A DNA stretch of 64,000 bases. It comes from an uncultured Flavobacteriales bacterium. GTDB taxonomy: Bacteria > Bacteroidota > Bacteroidia > Flavobacteriales > UBA1820. A program made the position numbers and the translations under genes. Under the pieces are notes generated by a model that made no database searches, had not been told where the DNA came from, and saw only the letters and a list, made by a program, of their open reading frames with translations. Positions 1-8,432 of the stretch are shown one piece after another (position 1 is the stretch's first letter; each line of letters opens with the position of its first letter). The DNA lies in contig CABSLV010000005.1 in assembly GCA_902478645.1 (NCBI GenBank), positions 1 to 64,000 of the forward strand. The letters are read 5' to 3'.

Positions 1-49
1 GGGCAAGCGAAAGGGCCGGAGCTGAAAGCTCCGGCCCTTTCGCTTGCCC
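1..49 (-). terminator. Long perfect hairpin downstream of murF
   Basis: A perfect 23-bp stem (arms 1-23 and 27-49) with a three-base GAA loop sits 17 bp past the murF stop codon. It is probably the transcription terminator of murF. Any T-run on the minus strand would lie outside the window. The outer arm ends in CGCTTGCCC, which recurs in or beside two other hairpins in this window. Confidence 0.75.
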
Positions 50-66
50 GCCACACAGGAGTTTCC

Positions 67-1362
67 TCACAACAACTCCAGGAAGCGTTCCATCCGCATC
101 CCGCGCGAACCCTTGACCAAATAGGCCGCCGGAGCGGAAGGCTTTTCAAAAACTGAAGAAAATTCCTCGAAGGTGCGGAAAACGGAAGTCTTTCCCGAAG
201 GGGAAACCACCCGGGAGAAATTCTCTCCCACCAGGTACACCCTGCCGAAAGGCAAAGCCGCCGCCAAAGAAGCGATCCGGAGATGTTCCTCCCGGGCATA
301 CGCACCCAGTTCGAACATATCGCCCAGCACGGCGATCTTTTCCCGACCGCGCGTATCGGTACGGGCAAAGTTTTCGAGCGAAAGTTCCATGCTGCTCGGA
401 TTGGCATTGTAGGCATCCATCATGATGACGTCCTCTCCGCGCTCCACCCACTGCGAACGGTTGTTGTCCGGCACGTACGAAGCGATGGCCCGGGTGATGT
501 CCTGTGGCGCGATGCCGAAGTACAGTCCCACGGCGATGGCTGCACAAGCATTGGTAAAGTTGTACTCCCCGCTCAAAGAGGTGGAAAACTCCGCGGAGGA
601 AAAACGTCCCGTCACCCTCGGAAGCGACGAGATCATCTCGATGGCTACGTCGGCCGGACGGCCCTGCGAAGAAAAGGTATAGCGGCGGATACCCTCACTG
701 CGCTGCATCTGCAACGGATCGTCCGCCCGGACAAAGGCCAGCCCGTCGTTTTCCCGCAGAAAATCGTACAGTTCGGACTTGGTCCGGATCACGCCTTCCA
801 CTCCGCCGAATCCCTCCAGGTGCGCGCGGCCGAAATTGGTGATGTAGCCATAATCCGGACGGGCAATGGCGCACAGATCGCGGATCTCGTGCGGATGGGA
901 AGCCCCCATTTCCACTACGGCAAACTGGTGGCCGGGGCGCAGCGAGAGCAACGTGAGGGGAACGCCGATGTGGTTGTTCAGGTTACCTTGCGTGGCACAC
1001 ACTTCAAAGCGGCAGGAAAGCACTCGACGCAGGAGCTCCTTGGTCGTGGTCTTGCCGTTGCTGCCGGTCAGACACAAAACGGGGATGCCCATCTTCATCC
1101 GGTGCAGGGTTGCGGTCTGCTGAAGGGCGGTAAGGACATCCTCCACGACGACCACCTGTTCAGAGTCCGTATAACGGCTGGGGGCGTCGGCAACCACTCC
1201 GGCAGCTCCTGCCTGCAAGGCGAAGGGGACAAAGTCGTTCCCATCGAAATTTTCACCCTTGAGGGCAAAGAAGACGTCGCCCGGGGCGATCTTCCGCGTG
1301 TCGGTCGTTACCCGAAATCCGTTTTCGCAGAGAATCCGGTAGATTTGTTCGATCTTATTCAT
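67..1362 (-). CDS. murF: UDP-N-acetylmuramoyl-tripeptide--D-alanyl-D-alanine ligase MurF
   Basis: MurF adds D-Ala-D-Ala to UDP-MurNAc-tripeptide, the last cytoplasmic step in making the peptidoglycan precursor. The 431-residue product has the Mur ligase layout: an N-terminal substrate domain (TDTRKIAPGDVFFAL near residue 20), the ATP P-loop GSNGKTTTK at about 100-108, the central-domain stretch VVEMGASHPHEI, and a C-terminal domain with DAYNANPSSM and VLGDMFELG. Length is normal for MurF. I chose the ATG at 1362 (MNKIEQIY); the frame extends 33 bases further to a TTG at 1395, but that adds a charged tail unlike the family. The gene stands alone between two hairpins, with the next upstream gene (TPR protein) ending 100 bp away. 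Confidence 0.97.
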   Translation of the reverse strand: MNKIEQIYRILCENGFRVTTDTRKIAPGDVFFALKGENFDGNDFVPFALQAGAAGVVADAPSRYTDSEQVVVVEDVLTALQQTATLHRMKMGIPVLCLTGSNGKTTTKELLRRVLSCRFEVCATQGNLNNHIGVPLTLLSLRPGHQFAVVEMGASHPHEIRDLCAIARPDYGYITNFGRAHLEGFGGVEGVIRTKSELYDFLRENDGLAFVRADDPLQMQRSEGIRRYTFSSQGRPADVAIEMISSLPRVTGRFSSAEFSTSLSGEYNFTNACAAIAVGLYFGIAPQDITRAIASYVPDNNRSQWVERGEDVIMMDAYNANPSSMELSLENFARTDTRGREKIAVLGDMFELGAYAREEHLRIASLAAALPFGRVYLVGENFSRVVSPSGKTSVFRTFEEFSSVFEKPSAPAAYLVKGSRGMRMERFLELL

Positions 1363-1415
1363 CGTTTTCTGTGGTTCTTTTCTCAATTTTTCCAAAGAGA
1401 ATGGTCTGCATACGA

Positions 1416-1444
1416 AAAACGCGGCGGAAGCTCCGCCGCGTTTT
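1416..1444 (-). terminator. Intrinsic terminator after the TPR gene
   Basis: A 13-bp perfect stem (1416-1428 with 1432-1444, loop AGC) lies 18 bp after the stop of the TPR gene. On the minus strand it is a GC-rich stem ending in a TTTT tract, the normal form of an intrinsic terminator. Confidence 0.8.
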
Positions 1445-1462
1445 CCGATCCTTCGACGAGGA

Positions 1463-2872
1463 TTACATACCCATCATCTGCTGCTCGATGGCCTCATACT
1501 TCTCAACATTGGCCTGATCGTCCAATGCGGAATATACGCTGCGCAGGATACGAACGATGTTCAACTCATCGGGCAATACCTTGTACGCTTCTTCGAGCAT
1601 ATCGACTACACTCTTGTAGAGAGCCTGCTTCTTAGCGAGCAGTTCGTCGTACTGTTTCTTCTGCTCGGCATTGAGCGAGAGAGGCAGCTTGTCGATCTCT
1701 TCATTGATGCGCTGCTCCTCATTCAGCATGGTGGAAGCCAGGTTGACATAAGCGTTGACATACTTCGGATCGGCAGCAATGGCTTTCTTGTAGTATTCGA
1801 TCGACTTGGCATCGTCGCCTTTTTCACCATAAACAAAACCGATGTTGTAGAAAATCTCGGCATCGCCTTCAAACACCTTTTCAGCATTGAGAAGGTTTTC
1901 CAGGAATTTGTCCATATCGCCTTTCTGGTACTGGATCTGTCCTTCGAGCAAGAAAATATCCTTGTCCTTGGGATATTTCTTCAAGGCTTTCTGGCAATAC
2001 TCAAGAGCCTGATCGTATTCTTCGTCCTGATAGCACAACTGAATGAGCAGGAGATAGATGCCAGGCTGCTTGTTCTCCTCGACCCGAACTTCGGGATCGG
2101 AAGCGAGTTTGAGTCTCACCTGCATGTCCATATCCTCTTTCGAGTTGTAGACACGACGTTCACCGGTCAAGGCATCGGTAGCCTCGTAAATGGTCTCGAT
2201 ACCGGTGTAATCCATGTCGATGAGGCGTTTGTAAAGTTCCTTGACAGCCGCATAGTCTCTGGCCTGAAGCAGAGAGATAGCCGCATTGTTGAGCAGGGCG
2301 GTATCGGCCTTGGGTGCAAATACTTTCTGAGCCTCATACGTCAATTCGAACAGTTCGGCTGCTTTTTTGAAATCACGCGAATTGAACGCATTGACACTCT
2401 GCTGGTAATATCCGTTACCGAACTCACCCACCGTGGTGCGCATCTGCGGAGAGTAAGTAGCCGTCCGGTTGGTCACTTTCGGTTTGCTGTACTTGCCGGA
2501 AGCAACTGCTTCATCCAATTCCTTCTGGCTATCGAAATATACCGTCTTTTTGGTCGCATTGTCGCGAGCGGCAAAGTTCTGGCCTTTTTCATACTCAGCC
2601 AAAGCGTTGAGTTCTTCAAGCGCTTGGTCGATCATCTCCCGGTTGTCTCCGGCAAGCTGAAGTTTGGAAAGACCAACCAGATACATCGCTTTGGCGACCA
2701 TATCGGGCTTGGATGTCTCGTCCAACATCTGCTGGCCTTTCTGAGCCTGAGTGAGAGCGGTTTGGTAATCCCCCTTGTCGAACGCTTTCTGGGCTGCGTC
2801 CAGTTCGGTTTTCTGGGCATAGGCCGATGCGACCAGGCACATCAAAGCCGAAGTAAGAAGTAAACGTTTCAT
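1463..2872 (-). CDS. Secreted tetratricopeptide-repeat protein
   Basis: A 469-residue periplasmic or surface protein of unknown specific role. Residues 1-19 form a clear signal peptide ending ASAYA before QKTEL. The rest is helical with several TPR-like units: one near residues 25-50, one around 160-180 (the NAFNSRDFKKAAELFELTYE region), and a run at about 270-380 including YDQALEYCQKALKKYPKDKD and KSIEYYKKAIAADPKYVNA. A lysine- and glutamine-rich helical tail follows. TPR proteins act as protein-interaction scaffolds; nothing in the sequence names the partner. It lies 133 bp downstream of gyrA on the same strand, an arrangement I recall from other Bacteroidales, though the gap allows a separate promoter. 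Confidence 0.85.
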   Translation of the reverse strand: MKRLLLTSALMCLVASAYAQKTELDAAQKAFDKGDYQTALTQAQKGQQMLDETSKPDMVAKAMYLVGLSKLQLAGDNREMIDQALEELNALAEYEKGQNFAARDNATKKTVYFDSQKELDEAVASGKYSKPKVTNRTATYSPQMRTTVGEFGNGYYQQSVNAFNSRDFKKAAELFELTYEAQKVFAPKADTALLNNAAISLLQARDYAAVKELYKRLIDMDYTGIETIYEATDALTGERRVYNSKEDMDMQVRLKLASDPEVRVEENKQPGIYLLLIQLCYQDEEYDQALEYCQKALKKYPKDKDIFLLEGQIQYQKGDMDKFLENLLNAEKVFEGDAEIFYNIGFVYGEKGDDAKSIEYYKKAIAADPKYVNAYVNLASTMLNEEQRINEEIDKLPLSLNAEQKKQYDELLAKKQALYKSVVDMLEEAYKVLPDELNIVRILRSVYSALDDQANVEKYEAIEQQMMGM

Positions 2873-3005
2873 GATAATTGATTATTGGCTTTTGATTTAT
2901 CTTCAGTTCGACACCATGTTTTTCCCTGCGCAAAAGTCGAGAATTATCTTGGCAAGACAAAACTTTTCCGTATGAATTTTGCGCTCATTGATTTGTTTTT
3001 ACTGT

Positions 3006-5534
3006 TTATTGCTCACCGGAAGGCTCCTGGGACGAAACCGCATCGGCCGCCGTTTCCACCGACGATCCTCCCGCCGAATCCTCCTGTTGTTCATCCTCGG
3101 AAATGACCTTGGCCACCGCTGCGATCTCATCGCCTTCGCGCAGGTTGATCAGTTTCACGCCCTGGGTAGCGCGACCCATCACGCGTAAGGTATCGATGCC
3201 CATGCGAATGGTCAGACCATTGCGGGTAATGATCATCAGATCCTCATCACCCTTGACATCCACGATGGCTACCAACTCGCCGGTCTTATCGGTAACATTG
3301 ATCGTCTTGACACCCTTGGCACCCCGGTTGGTTTCGCGGTATTCGTCAAACTGCGAACGCTTGCCAAAGCCCTTCTCGGAGACTACCAGCACATCGGACT
3401 GCACATCGTCCACGCAGATCATCCCGACTACCTGGTCGTCCGCCCCGTCGAGCATCACCCCGCGCACACCGGTGGCATTACGTCCCATCGGGCGGAGTTT
3501 TTCCTCATCGAAACGTATGGCCTTGCCCTTGCGGGTGGCGATCATGATCTTGGACGAACCGGTCGTCAGACGTGCTTCGAGCAGCATATCGCCTTCGCGC
3601 ACATTGATCGCATTGATCCCGTTGGCACGGGGACGGGAATACGCTTCGAGGGAAGTCTTCTTGACCGTACCGTCGCGGGTAACCAGCACCACGTAATGGC
3701 TGTCGATGTACTCCTGATCCTTGAGGTTGTCCACCATGATGTAGGCGCGCACCTTGTCGTCCTGTTCGATGTTGATCAGGTTTTGGATGGCGCGACCCTT
3801 GGCCGTCTTGGCACCTTCCGGGATCTCGAACACCCGCATCCAGAACACCTTGCCCTTTTCGGTAAAGAACAACATGTACTGATGGTTGGTCGCCATGAAC
3901 AGATGTTCGAGGAAATCCTCCTCGCGGGTGGAAACACCTTTCTGTCCAACTCCTCCGCGCGACTGGCGGCGGTATTCGGCCAGACGGGTACGCTTGATGT
4001 AACCCGCGTGGGAAATGGTAACCACCACTTCCTCGTCGGCGATCATATCCTCGACCGAGAAGTCGCCATCGGCACCGTATTCTATTTCGCTGCGGCGCAG
4101 ATCACCGTATTTCTGCTTGACTTCCTCCATCTCCTGACGCACCAGTTCCATGCGGAGCGAGCGGTCGGCCAGCAGAGCCTTGTAACGTTCGATACGCCGG
4201 AGGATATCGTCGTATTCGGCGCGGAGTTTGTCCTGTTCCAGACCGGTAAGCTGGCGCAGACGCATCTCGACGATGGCGCGCGCCTGGATCTCGGAAAGGG
4301 AGAAACGTTCCATGAGCCGGGTGCGGGCTTCGTCAGGGTTGGAAGCCGCCCGGATGATCCGCACCACCTCGTCGATATTGTCCGAGGCAATGATGAGCCC
4401 CTGGAGGATATGGGCGCGTTCCTCGGCCTTGTTGAGTTCGAACTGCGTGCGACGGGTAACCACATCGTGGCGGTGTTCGACGAAGTAATGCACCAGGTCC
4501 AGCAGGTTGAGCAGGCGCGGACGGCCGTCCACCAGGGCGATGTTGTTGACCGAGAAGGACGACTGCAACGCCGTGTTCTTGTACAGCGTATTGAGCACCA
4601 CGTTGGGTACGGCTTCGCGTTTGACCACATAGACGATACGCATCCCGCTGCGGTCGGACTCGTCGCGGATCGAGGAGATGCCCTCGATCTTCTTTTCGTT
4701 GATCAGGTCCACCGTGCGCTTGATCATCTCGGACTTGTTCACCTGGTAAGGGATCTCGCTCACCACGATGCACTGTCTGCCGTCGATCTCCTCGATGGTA
4801 GCCTTGCCCCGGATCACCACCCGGCCGCGTCCCGTGCGGTAGGCTTCGCGCACACCGCTGATCCCATAGATGATCCCTCCGGTGGGGAAATCCGGCGCCT
4901 TGACATAGTTCATCAACTCGTCCACCGTGATGTCCGGATTGTCGATATAGGCATTGATCGCATCTACCGTTTCCGAAAGATTGTGCGGAGGCATGTTGGT
5001 AGCCATACCGACCGCGATACCGGCCGCCCCGTTGACCAGCAGGTTGGGAATGCGGGTAGGCAGTACCGAGGGTTCCTTGAGCGTATCGTCGAAGTTGGGC
5101 ACCATATCGACCGTATCCTTGTCGATATCCTCCATCATATCTTCGGCGATCTTGCGCAGCCGGGCTTCGGTATAACGCATTGCAGCGGCCGAGTCGCCGT
5201 CCACACTACCGAAGTTACCCTGCCCGTCCACCAACATATAGCGCATTGACCAACTTTGTGCCATGCGCACCATCGTTTCATAGACCGAGCTGTCGCCGTG
5301 CGGGTGGTATTTACCCAACACCTCACCCACGATACGGGCCGACTTTTTATAGCTCGAAGTGGACGTAATGCCCAGTTCGTTCATACCGAAAAGCACGCGG
5401 CGGTGCACCGGCTTGAGCCCGTCGCGCACATCGGGAAGTGCGCGGGAAACGATCACCGACATCGAATAGTCGATGTACGAAGACTTCATCTCATCGACGA
5501 TGTTTATCGGTATCAGTTTTTCTCCATCTTCCAT
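3006..5534 (-). CDS. gyrA: DNA gyrase subunit A
   Basis: GyrA is the DNA-cleaving subunit of the A2B2 gyrase that introduces negative supercoils. The 842-residue protein shows the winged-helix cleavage domain with catalytic Tyr121 in AAMRYTEARL, followed by the coiled-coil/tower region and the C-terminal beta-pinwheel with a GyrA box (QSRGGVG near residue 525), which separates gyrase from topoisomerase IV ParC. In the quinolone-determining region the residues are Ser82 and Glu86, matching Ser83 and Asp87 of E. coli; Ser82 is the sensitive state. The tail after about residue 810 is acidic and low-complexity. The start ATG at 5534 is preceded by a TAATTTTG box. It is divergent from purA. Confidence 0.98.
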   Translation of the reverse strand: MEDGEKLIPINIVDEMKSSYIDYSMSVIVSRALPDVRDGLKPVHRRVLFGMNELGITSTSSYKKSARIVGEVLGKYHPHGDSSVYETMVRMAQSWSMRYMLVDGQGNFGSVDGDSAAAMRYTEARLRKIAEDMMEDIDKDTVDMVPNFDDTLKEPSVLPTRIPNLLVNGAAGIAVGMATNMPPHNLSETVDAINAYIDNPDITVDELMNYVKAPDFPTGGIIYGISGVREAYRTGRGRVVIRGKATIEEIDGRQCIVVSEIPYQVNKSEMIKRTVDLINEKKIEGISSIRDESDRSGMRIVYVVKREAVPNVVLNTLYKNTALQSSFSVNNIALVDGRPRLLNLLDLVHYFVEHRHDVVTRRTQFELNKAEERAHILQGLIIASDNIDEVVRIIRAASNPDEARTRLMERFSLSEIQARAIVEMRLRQLTGLEQDKLRAEYDDILRRIERYKALLADRSLRMELVRQEMEEVKQKYGDLRRSEIEYGADGDFSVEDMIADEEVVVTISHAGYIKRTRLAEYRRQSRGGVGQKGVSTREEDFLEHLFMATNHQYMLFFTEKGKVFWMRVFEIPEGAKTAKGRAIQNLINIEQDDKVRAYIMVDNLKDQEYIDSHYVVLVTRDGTVKKTSLEAYSRPRANGINAINVREGDMLLEARLTTGSSKIMIATRKGKAIRFDEEKLRPMGRNATGVRGVMLDGADDQVVGMICVDDVQSDVLVVSEKGFGKRSQFDEYRETNRGAKGVKTINVTDKTGELVAIVDVKGDEDLMIITRNGLTIRMGIDTLRVMGRATQGVKLINLREGDEIAAVAKVISEDEQQEDSAGGSSVETAADAVSSQEPSGEQ

Positions 5535-5581
5535 AATTTCAATCTATTATCCTTCTTTCTGTCTTTTTTCGCAATAGTTTT

Positions 5582-5614
5582 CAAAATTACGGAATTTTCT
5601 CGGAACCTCCGCAA
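5582..5614 (-). promoter_or_regulatory. Candidate gyrA promoter
   Basis: On the minus strand TAATTTTG (5589 to 5582) matches the Bacteroidota -7 consensus TAnnTTTG, and a TTG lies 22 bases further upstream (5614 to 5612), close to the usual -33 spacing. The predicted transcript starts about 40-45 bases before the gyrA ATG. Confidence 0.5.
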
Positions 5615-5657
5615 TGATTTTTGCGCAAAAAACCGCCTGCGAAAACCTTATTTGCCC

Positions 5658-5665
5658 TATCTTTA
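5658..5665 (+). promoter_or_regulatory. Candidate purA -7 box
   Basis: TATCTTTA in the gyrA-purA divergent region is one base off the TAnnTTTG consensus and lies 39 bases before the purA ATG. No convincing -33 element was found at the normal distance. Confidence 0.35.
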
Positions 5666-5703
5666 CGGCTCGTAAGAAACAACGCTAAACACATTCGCAT
5701 ATC

Positions 5704-6981
5704 ATGGCAATCGATCTTCTTCTGGGTCTCCAATGGGGAGACGAAGGCAAAGGAAAAATCGTGGACGTGCTCACGGCCGACTACGACATCATCGCCCGTT
5801 TCCAGGGCGGCCCCAACGCCGGACACACGCTGGAATTCGGCGGGATAAAACACGTGCTGCACACCATCCCCTCGGGTATTTTCCACGAAAAATCGGTCAA
5901 TGTGGTGGGCAACGGCGTGGTGATCGACCCTGTGATCCTGGCCAAAGAGATCGACGATCTGTCCAAATACAACCTCGACATTCCTTCGCGGCTGCTCATC
6001 TCGCGCAAGGCGCACCTGATCCTGCCGACCCACCGCCTGCTCGACGCAGCCTCCGAAGCCTCGAAAGGCAAGGCCAAAATCGGCTCCACCCTCAAGGGCA
6101 TCGGACCGACCTACATGGACAAGACGGGCCGCAACGGTCTGCGGGTTGGCGACACCGAACTGCCGGACTTCATGGAGCGCTACCATGCCCTGGTAAAAAA
6201 GCACCTGGCGATGCTCGACAACTACAACGCCCGCATCGAATTCGACCTGAACGAACTGGAACGCGAATGGTTCGCCGCACTCGAAGTGCTCAAAACGCTC
6301 ACCTTCGTCGACAGCGAACACTACCTCAACCAGGCCGTCGCCCAAGGGAAAAAGATCCTGGCCGAAGGCGCACAGGGAGCGATGCTGGACGTCGACTTCG
6401 GCACCTACCCCTTCGTCACCTCGTCCAACACGATGGCCGCCGGAGCCTGCACCGGGCTGGGCGTACCTCCGAGAGCCATCGGTGAAGTATTCGGCATCTT
6501 CAAGGCCTACACCACCCGGGTGGGGTCGGGTCCTTTCCCCACCGAACTGAACGACGCCACGGGCGACCGCCTGTGCGAAATCGGCCGCGAATACGGTGCG
6601 ACCACCGGACGGCGGCGGCGTTGCGGCTGGCTGGACCTGCCGGTGCTCAAGTACGCATGCATGGTCAGCGGGGTTTCGCAGCTGATGATGATGAAGGCCG
6701 ACGTGCTCTCCGGCTTCCCGGAGGTGAAAGTCTGCACCCTCTACGAATACATGGGCAAAAAAATCGACTACCTGCCCTACAACATCGAAGAACAGTACCT
6801 CCGCCCCGTCTACGAGACCCTTCCCGGATGGAGCGGCGACCTGACCGGAGTAACCGACGAAGCGGGCATCCCGCAGGAACTTCGCGCATACATCGCCTAC
6901 ATCGAGAAAGCACTGGGGGTACCCATCACCATCGTATCGGTAGGGCCCGACCGCACGCAGACCATCCTGCGCGCTCACTAA
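5704..6981 (+). CDS. purA: Adenylosuccinate synthetase PurA
   Basis: PurA condenses IMP and aspartate using GTP to form adenylosuccinate, the first committed step to AMP. The 425-residue length is standard. The GTP-binding loop WGDEGKGK lies at residues 11-18, with catalytic Asp13 of this loop, and the GGPNAGHT motif follows near residue 38. The stretch KGIGPTYMDKTGRNGLRVGD and the C-terminal GVPITIVSVGPDRTQTI are also family signatures. It is divergent from gyrA and followed 15 bp later by a glycosyltransferase gene, so the two may share a transcript although their functions are unrelated. Confidence 0.98.
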   Translation: MAIDLLLGLQWGDEGKGKIVDVLTADYDIIARFQGGPNAGHTLEFGGIKHVLHTIPSGIFHEKSVNVVGNGVVIDPVILAKEIDDLSKYNLDIPSRLLISRKAHLILPTHRLLDAASEASKGKAKIGSTLKGIGPTYMDKTGRNGLRVGDTELPDFMERYHALVKKHLAMLDNYNARIEFDLNELEREWFAALEVLKTLTFVDSEHYLNQAVAQGKKILAEGAQGAMLDVDFGTYPFVTSSNTMAAGACTGLGVPPRAIGEVFGIFKAYTTRVGSGPFPTELNDATGDRLCEIGREYGATTGRRRRCGWLDLPVLKYACMVSGVSQLMMMKADVLSGFPEVKVCTLYEYMGKKIDYLPYNIEEQYLRPVYETLPGWSGDLTGVTDEAGIPQELRAYIAYIEKALGVPITIVSVGPDRTQTILRAH

Positions 6982-6996
6982 TCCCCGCGCAAGGCC

Positions 6997-8259
6997 ATGT
7001 CCGCGCGCCCGACCCGCATCTACCTCTTTACCGACCGGTATCCGTACGGGCGGGGCGAGACCTTTGTCGAGGGAGAATTGCGCACCCGCACGGGAGGGAC
7101 GGAGAAGATCACCGTCTTTCCCGCGCGCAAGGCGCAAACGATCCGGCGTATGCCCGAAGGCATCGCCCTGAACACCTCCTTGGCCGAAGCACCCCGATGG
7201 CGGAAAGCCGCCGCCGCATTCCGGGCACTATTCAGCCCTTACCTGTGGAGCCTTCCCTTTCGGTCCCGGCGGCCGAACACCCTGCGGGGCTGGCGCAACG
7301 CTGCGGGCGGTCTGTACCGCGCCTACCTCACTTTTCTTACTCTGAAATCCTCCGAAGAGCTATTCTCCCGGGCGGACGTTTTTTACAGCTACTGGCTGGA
7401 CAACACCGCTACGGGGATCGCCCTGGCCAAAGGCCGCCTGAAAACCTTGCGGGACAAACCGCTGGTGTGCCGTGCACACGGCTACGATGTGTTCGAGCAG
7501 ACCCGCGGCATCTTTTTCCCCGCGCGTCCGCAGGCACTGGAGCGCATCGACCGGGTATTCCCGGTCTCCTTCGCCGGGGAAAGCTACCTCAAGGCGCGCT
7601 ATCCCCGCGTGGCCTCCCGGATCGGCTACCGCCACCTCGGGGTGGATAGCCAAGCCGTACCTCCGCGGGAAGCCCCGCAGAAGGTCCTCCGCATCGTTTC
7701 CTGCGCCAACGTGATCGCCCTGAAACGCATCGACCTGACGGGCGAGTTTCTCAAACGATACGCCCGCCTGCATCCCGAAACGCAGATCCGATGGACCCAC
7801 TTCGGCACGGGCGTGCTGCTGGAACACGTAAAAACCCTGGCGGAAGAAGACGCTCCGGAGAACTTCCACGCGGTGTTCGAAGGGGCGGTGGAAAACCGGG
7901 AAATCCTCCGGCGGTATGCCGCGGGCGAATTTGACGTATTCGTATCCCTGAGCCGTTCGGAAGGGATGCCGGTCTCGGCCATCGAAGCGATGAGCTGCGG
8001 CATCGTTCCCCTGTGTACCGATGCCGGTGGCACGCGCGACGCGGTGGATGCCTCCTGCGGCGCTCTGCTGCCCGTCGATCTGACCGCAGAAGCCTTCGCC
8101 GAAGCACTGGACTCCATCCGGGAGCTCTACGGCACCCTGTCTGCCGCCGCCCTCGAAAAACAAAGACGGGACTTCTGCGCCCGGGACAACTACGAGGCTT
8201 TCTACCGCACCTTGGATTCCCTGGCACGAAAAAAACAAGTCCTTTCCCGGAAGGGTTAA
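6997..8259 (+). CDS. Glycosyltransferase, GT4-like (GT-B fold)
   Basis: A 420-residue cytoplasmic or peripheral-membrane enzyme expected to move a sugar from a nucleotide-sugar donor onto a lipid or polysaccharide acceptor. The C-terminal half carries the GT4 donor-site pattern: SRSEGMPVSAIEAMSCG (two glutamates eight residues apart) followed by the GGTRDAV segment. The N-terminal half is divergent, with an RTGGTEKITVFPARK region and a SYWLDNTATGIAL motif. The acceptor cannot be read from sequence. Start at the ATG 15 bp after purA. It is not beside other polysaccharide genes; the nearest are the Wza/Wzz genes at 59-63 kb. Confidence 0.88.
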   Translation: MSARPTRIYLFTDRYPYGRGETFVEGELRTRTGGTEKITVFPARKAQTIRRMPEGIALNTSLAEAPRWRKAAAAFRALFSPYLWSLPFRSRRPNTLRGWRNAAGGLYRAYLTFLTLKSSEELFSRADVFYSYWLDNTATGIALAKGRLKTLRDKPLVCRAHGYDVFEQTRGIFFPARPQALERIDRVFPVSFAGESYLKARYPRVASRIGYRHLGVDSQAVPPREAPQKVLRIVSCANVIALKRIDLTGEFLKRYARLHPETQIRWTHFGTGVLLEHVKTLAEEDAPENFHAVFEGAVENREILRRYAAGEFDVFVSLSRSEGMPVSAIEAMSCGIVPLCTDAGGTRDAVDASCGALLPVDLTAEAFAEALDSIRELYGTLSAAALEKQRRDFCARDNYEAFYRTLDSLARKKQVLSRKG

Positions 8260-8432
8260 AACAAGTTCCCTTTCGCCTTTCTTCCCCCGGATCTTTCCGA
8301 AATCTCTCTCACTCACAAAAGCCCGACAAACGACCGAGCGCCCCTCTTTGGAAGGGACGCCCGAACTTTTCCACCCCTTTCCCGGGGCCGACAAAAAAAG
8401 ACGAAGGAGCCACAGCCCCTTCGGAGACTGCA

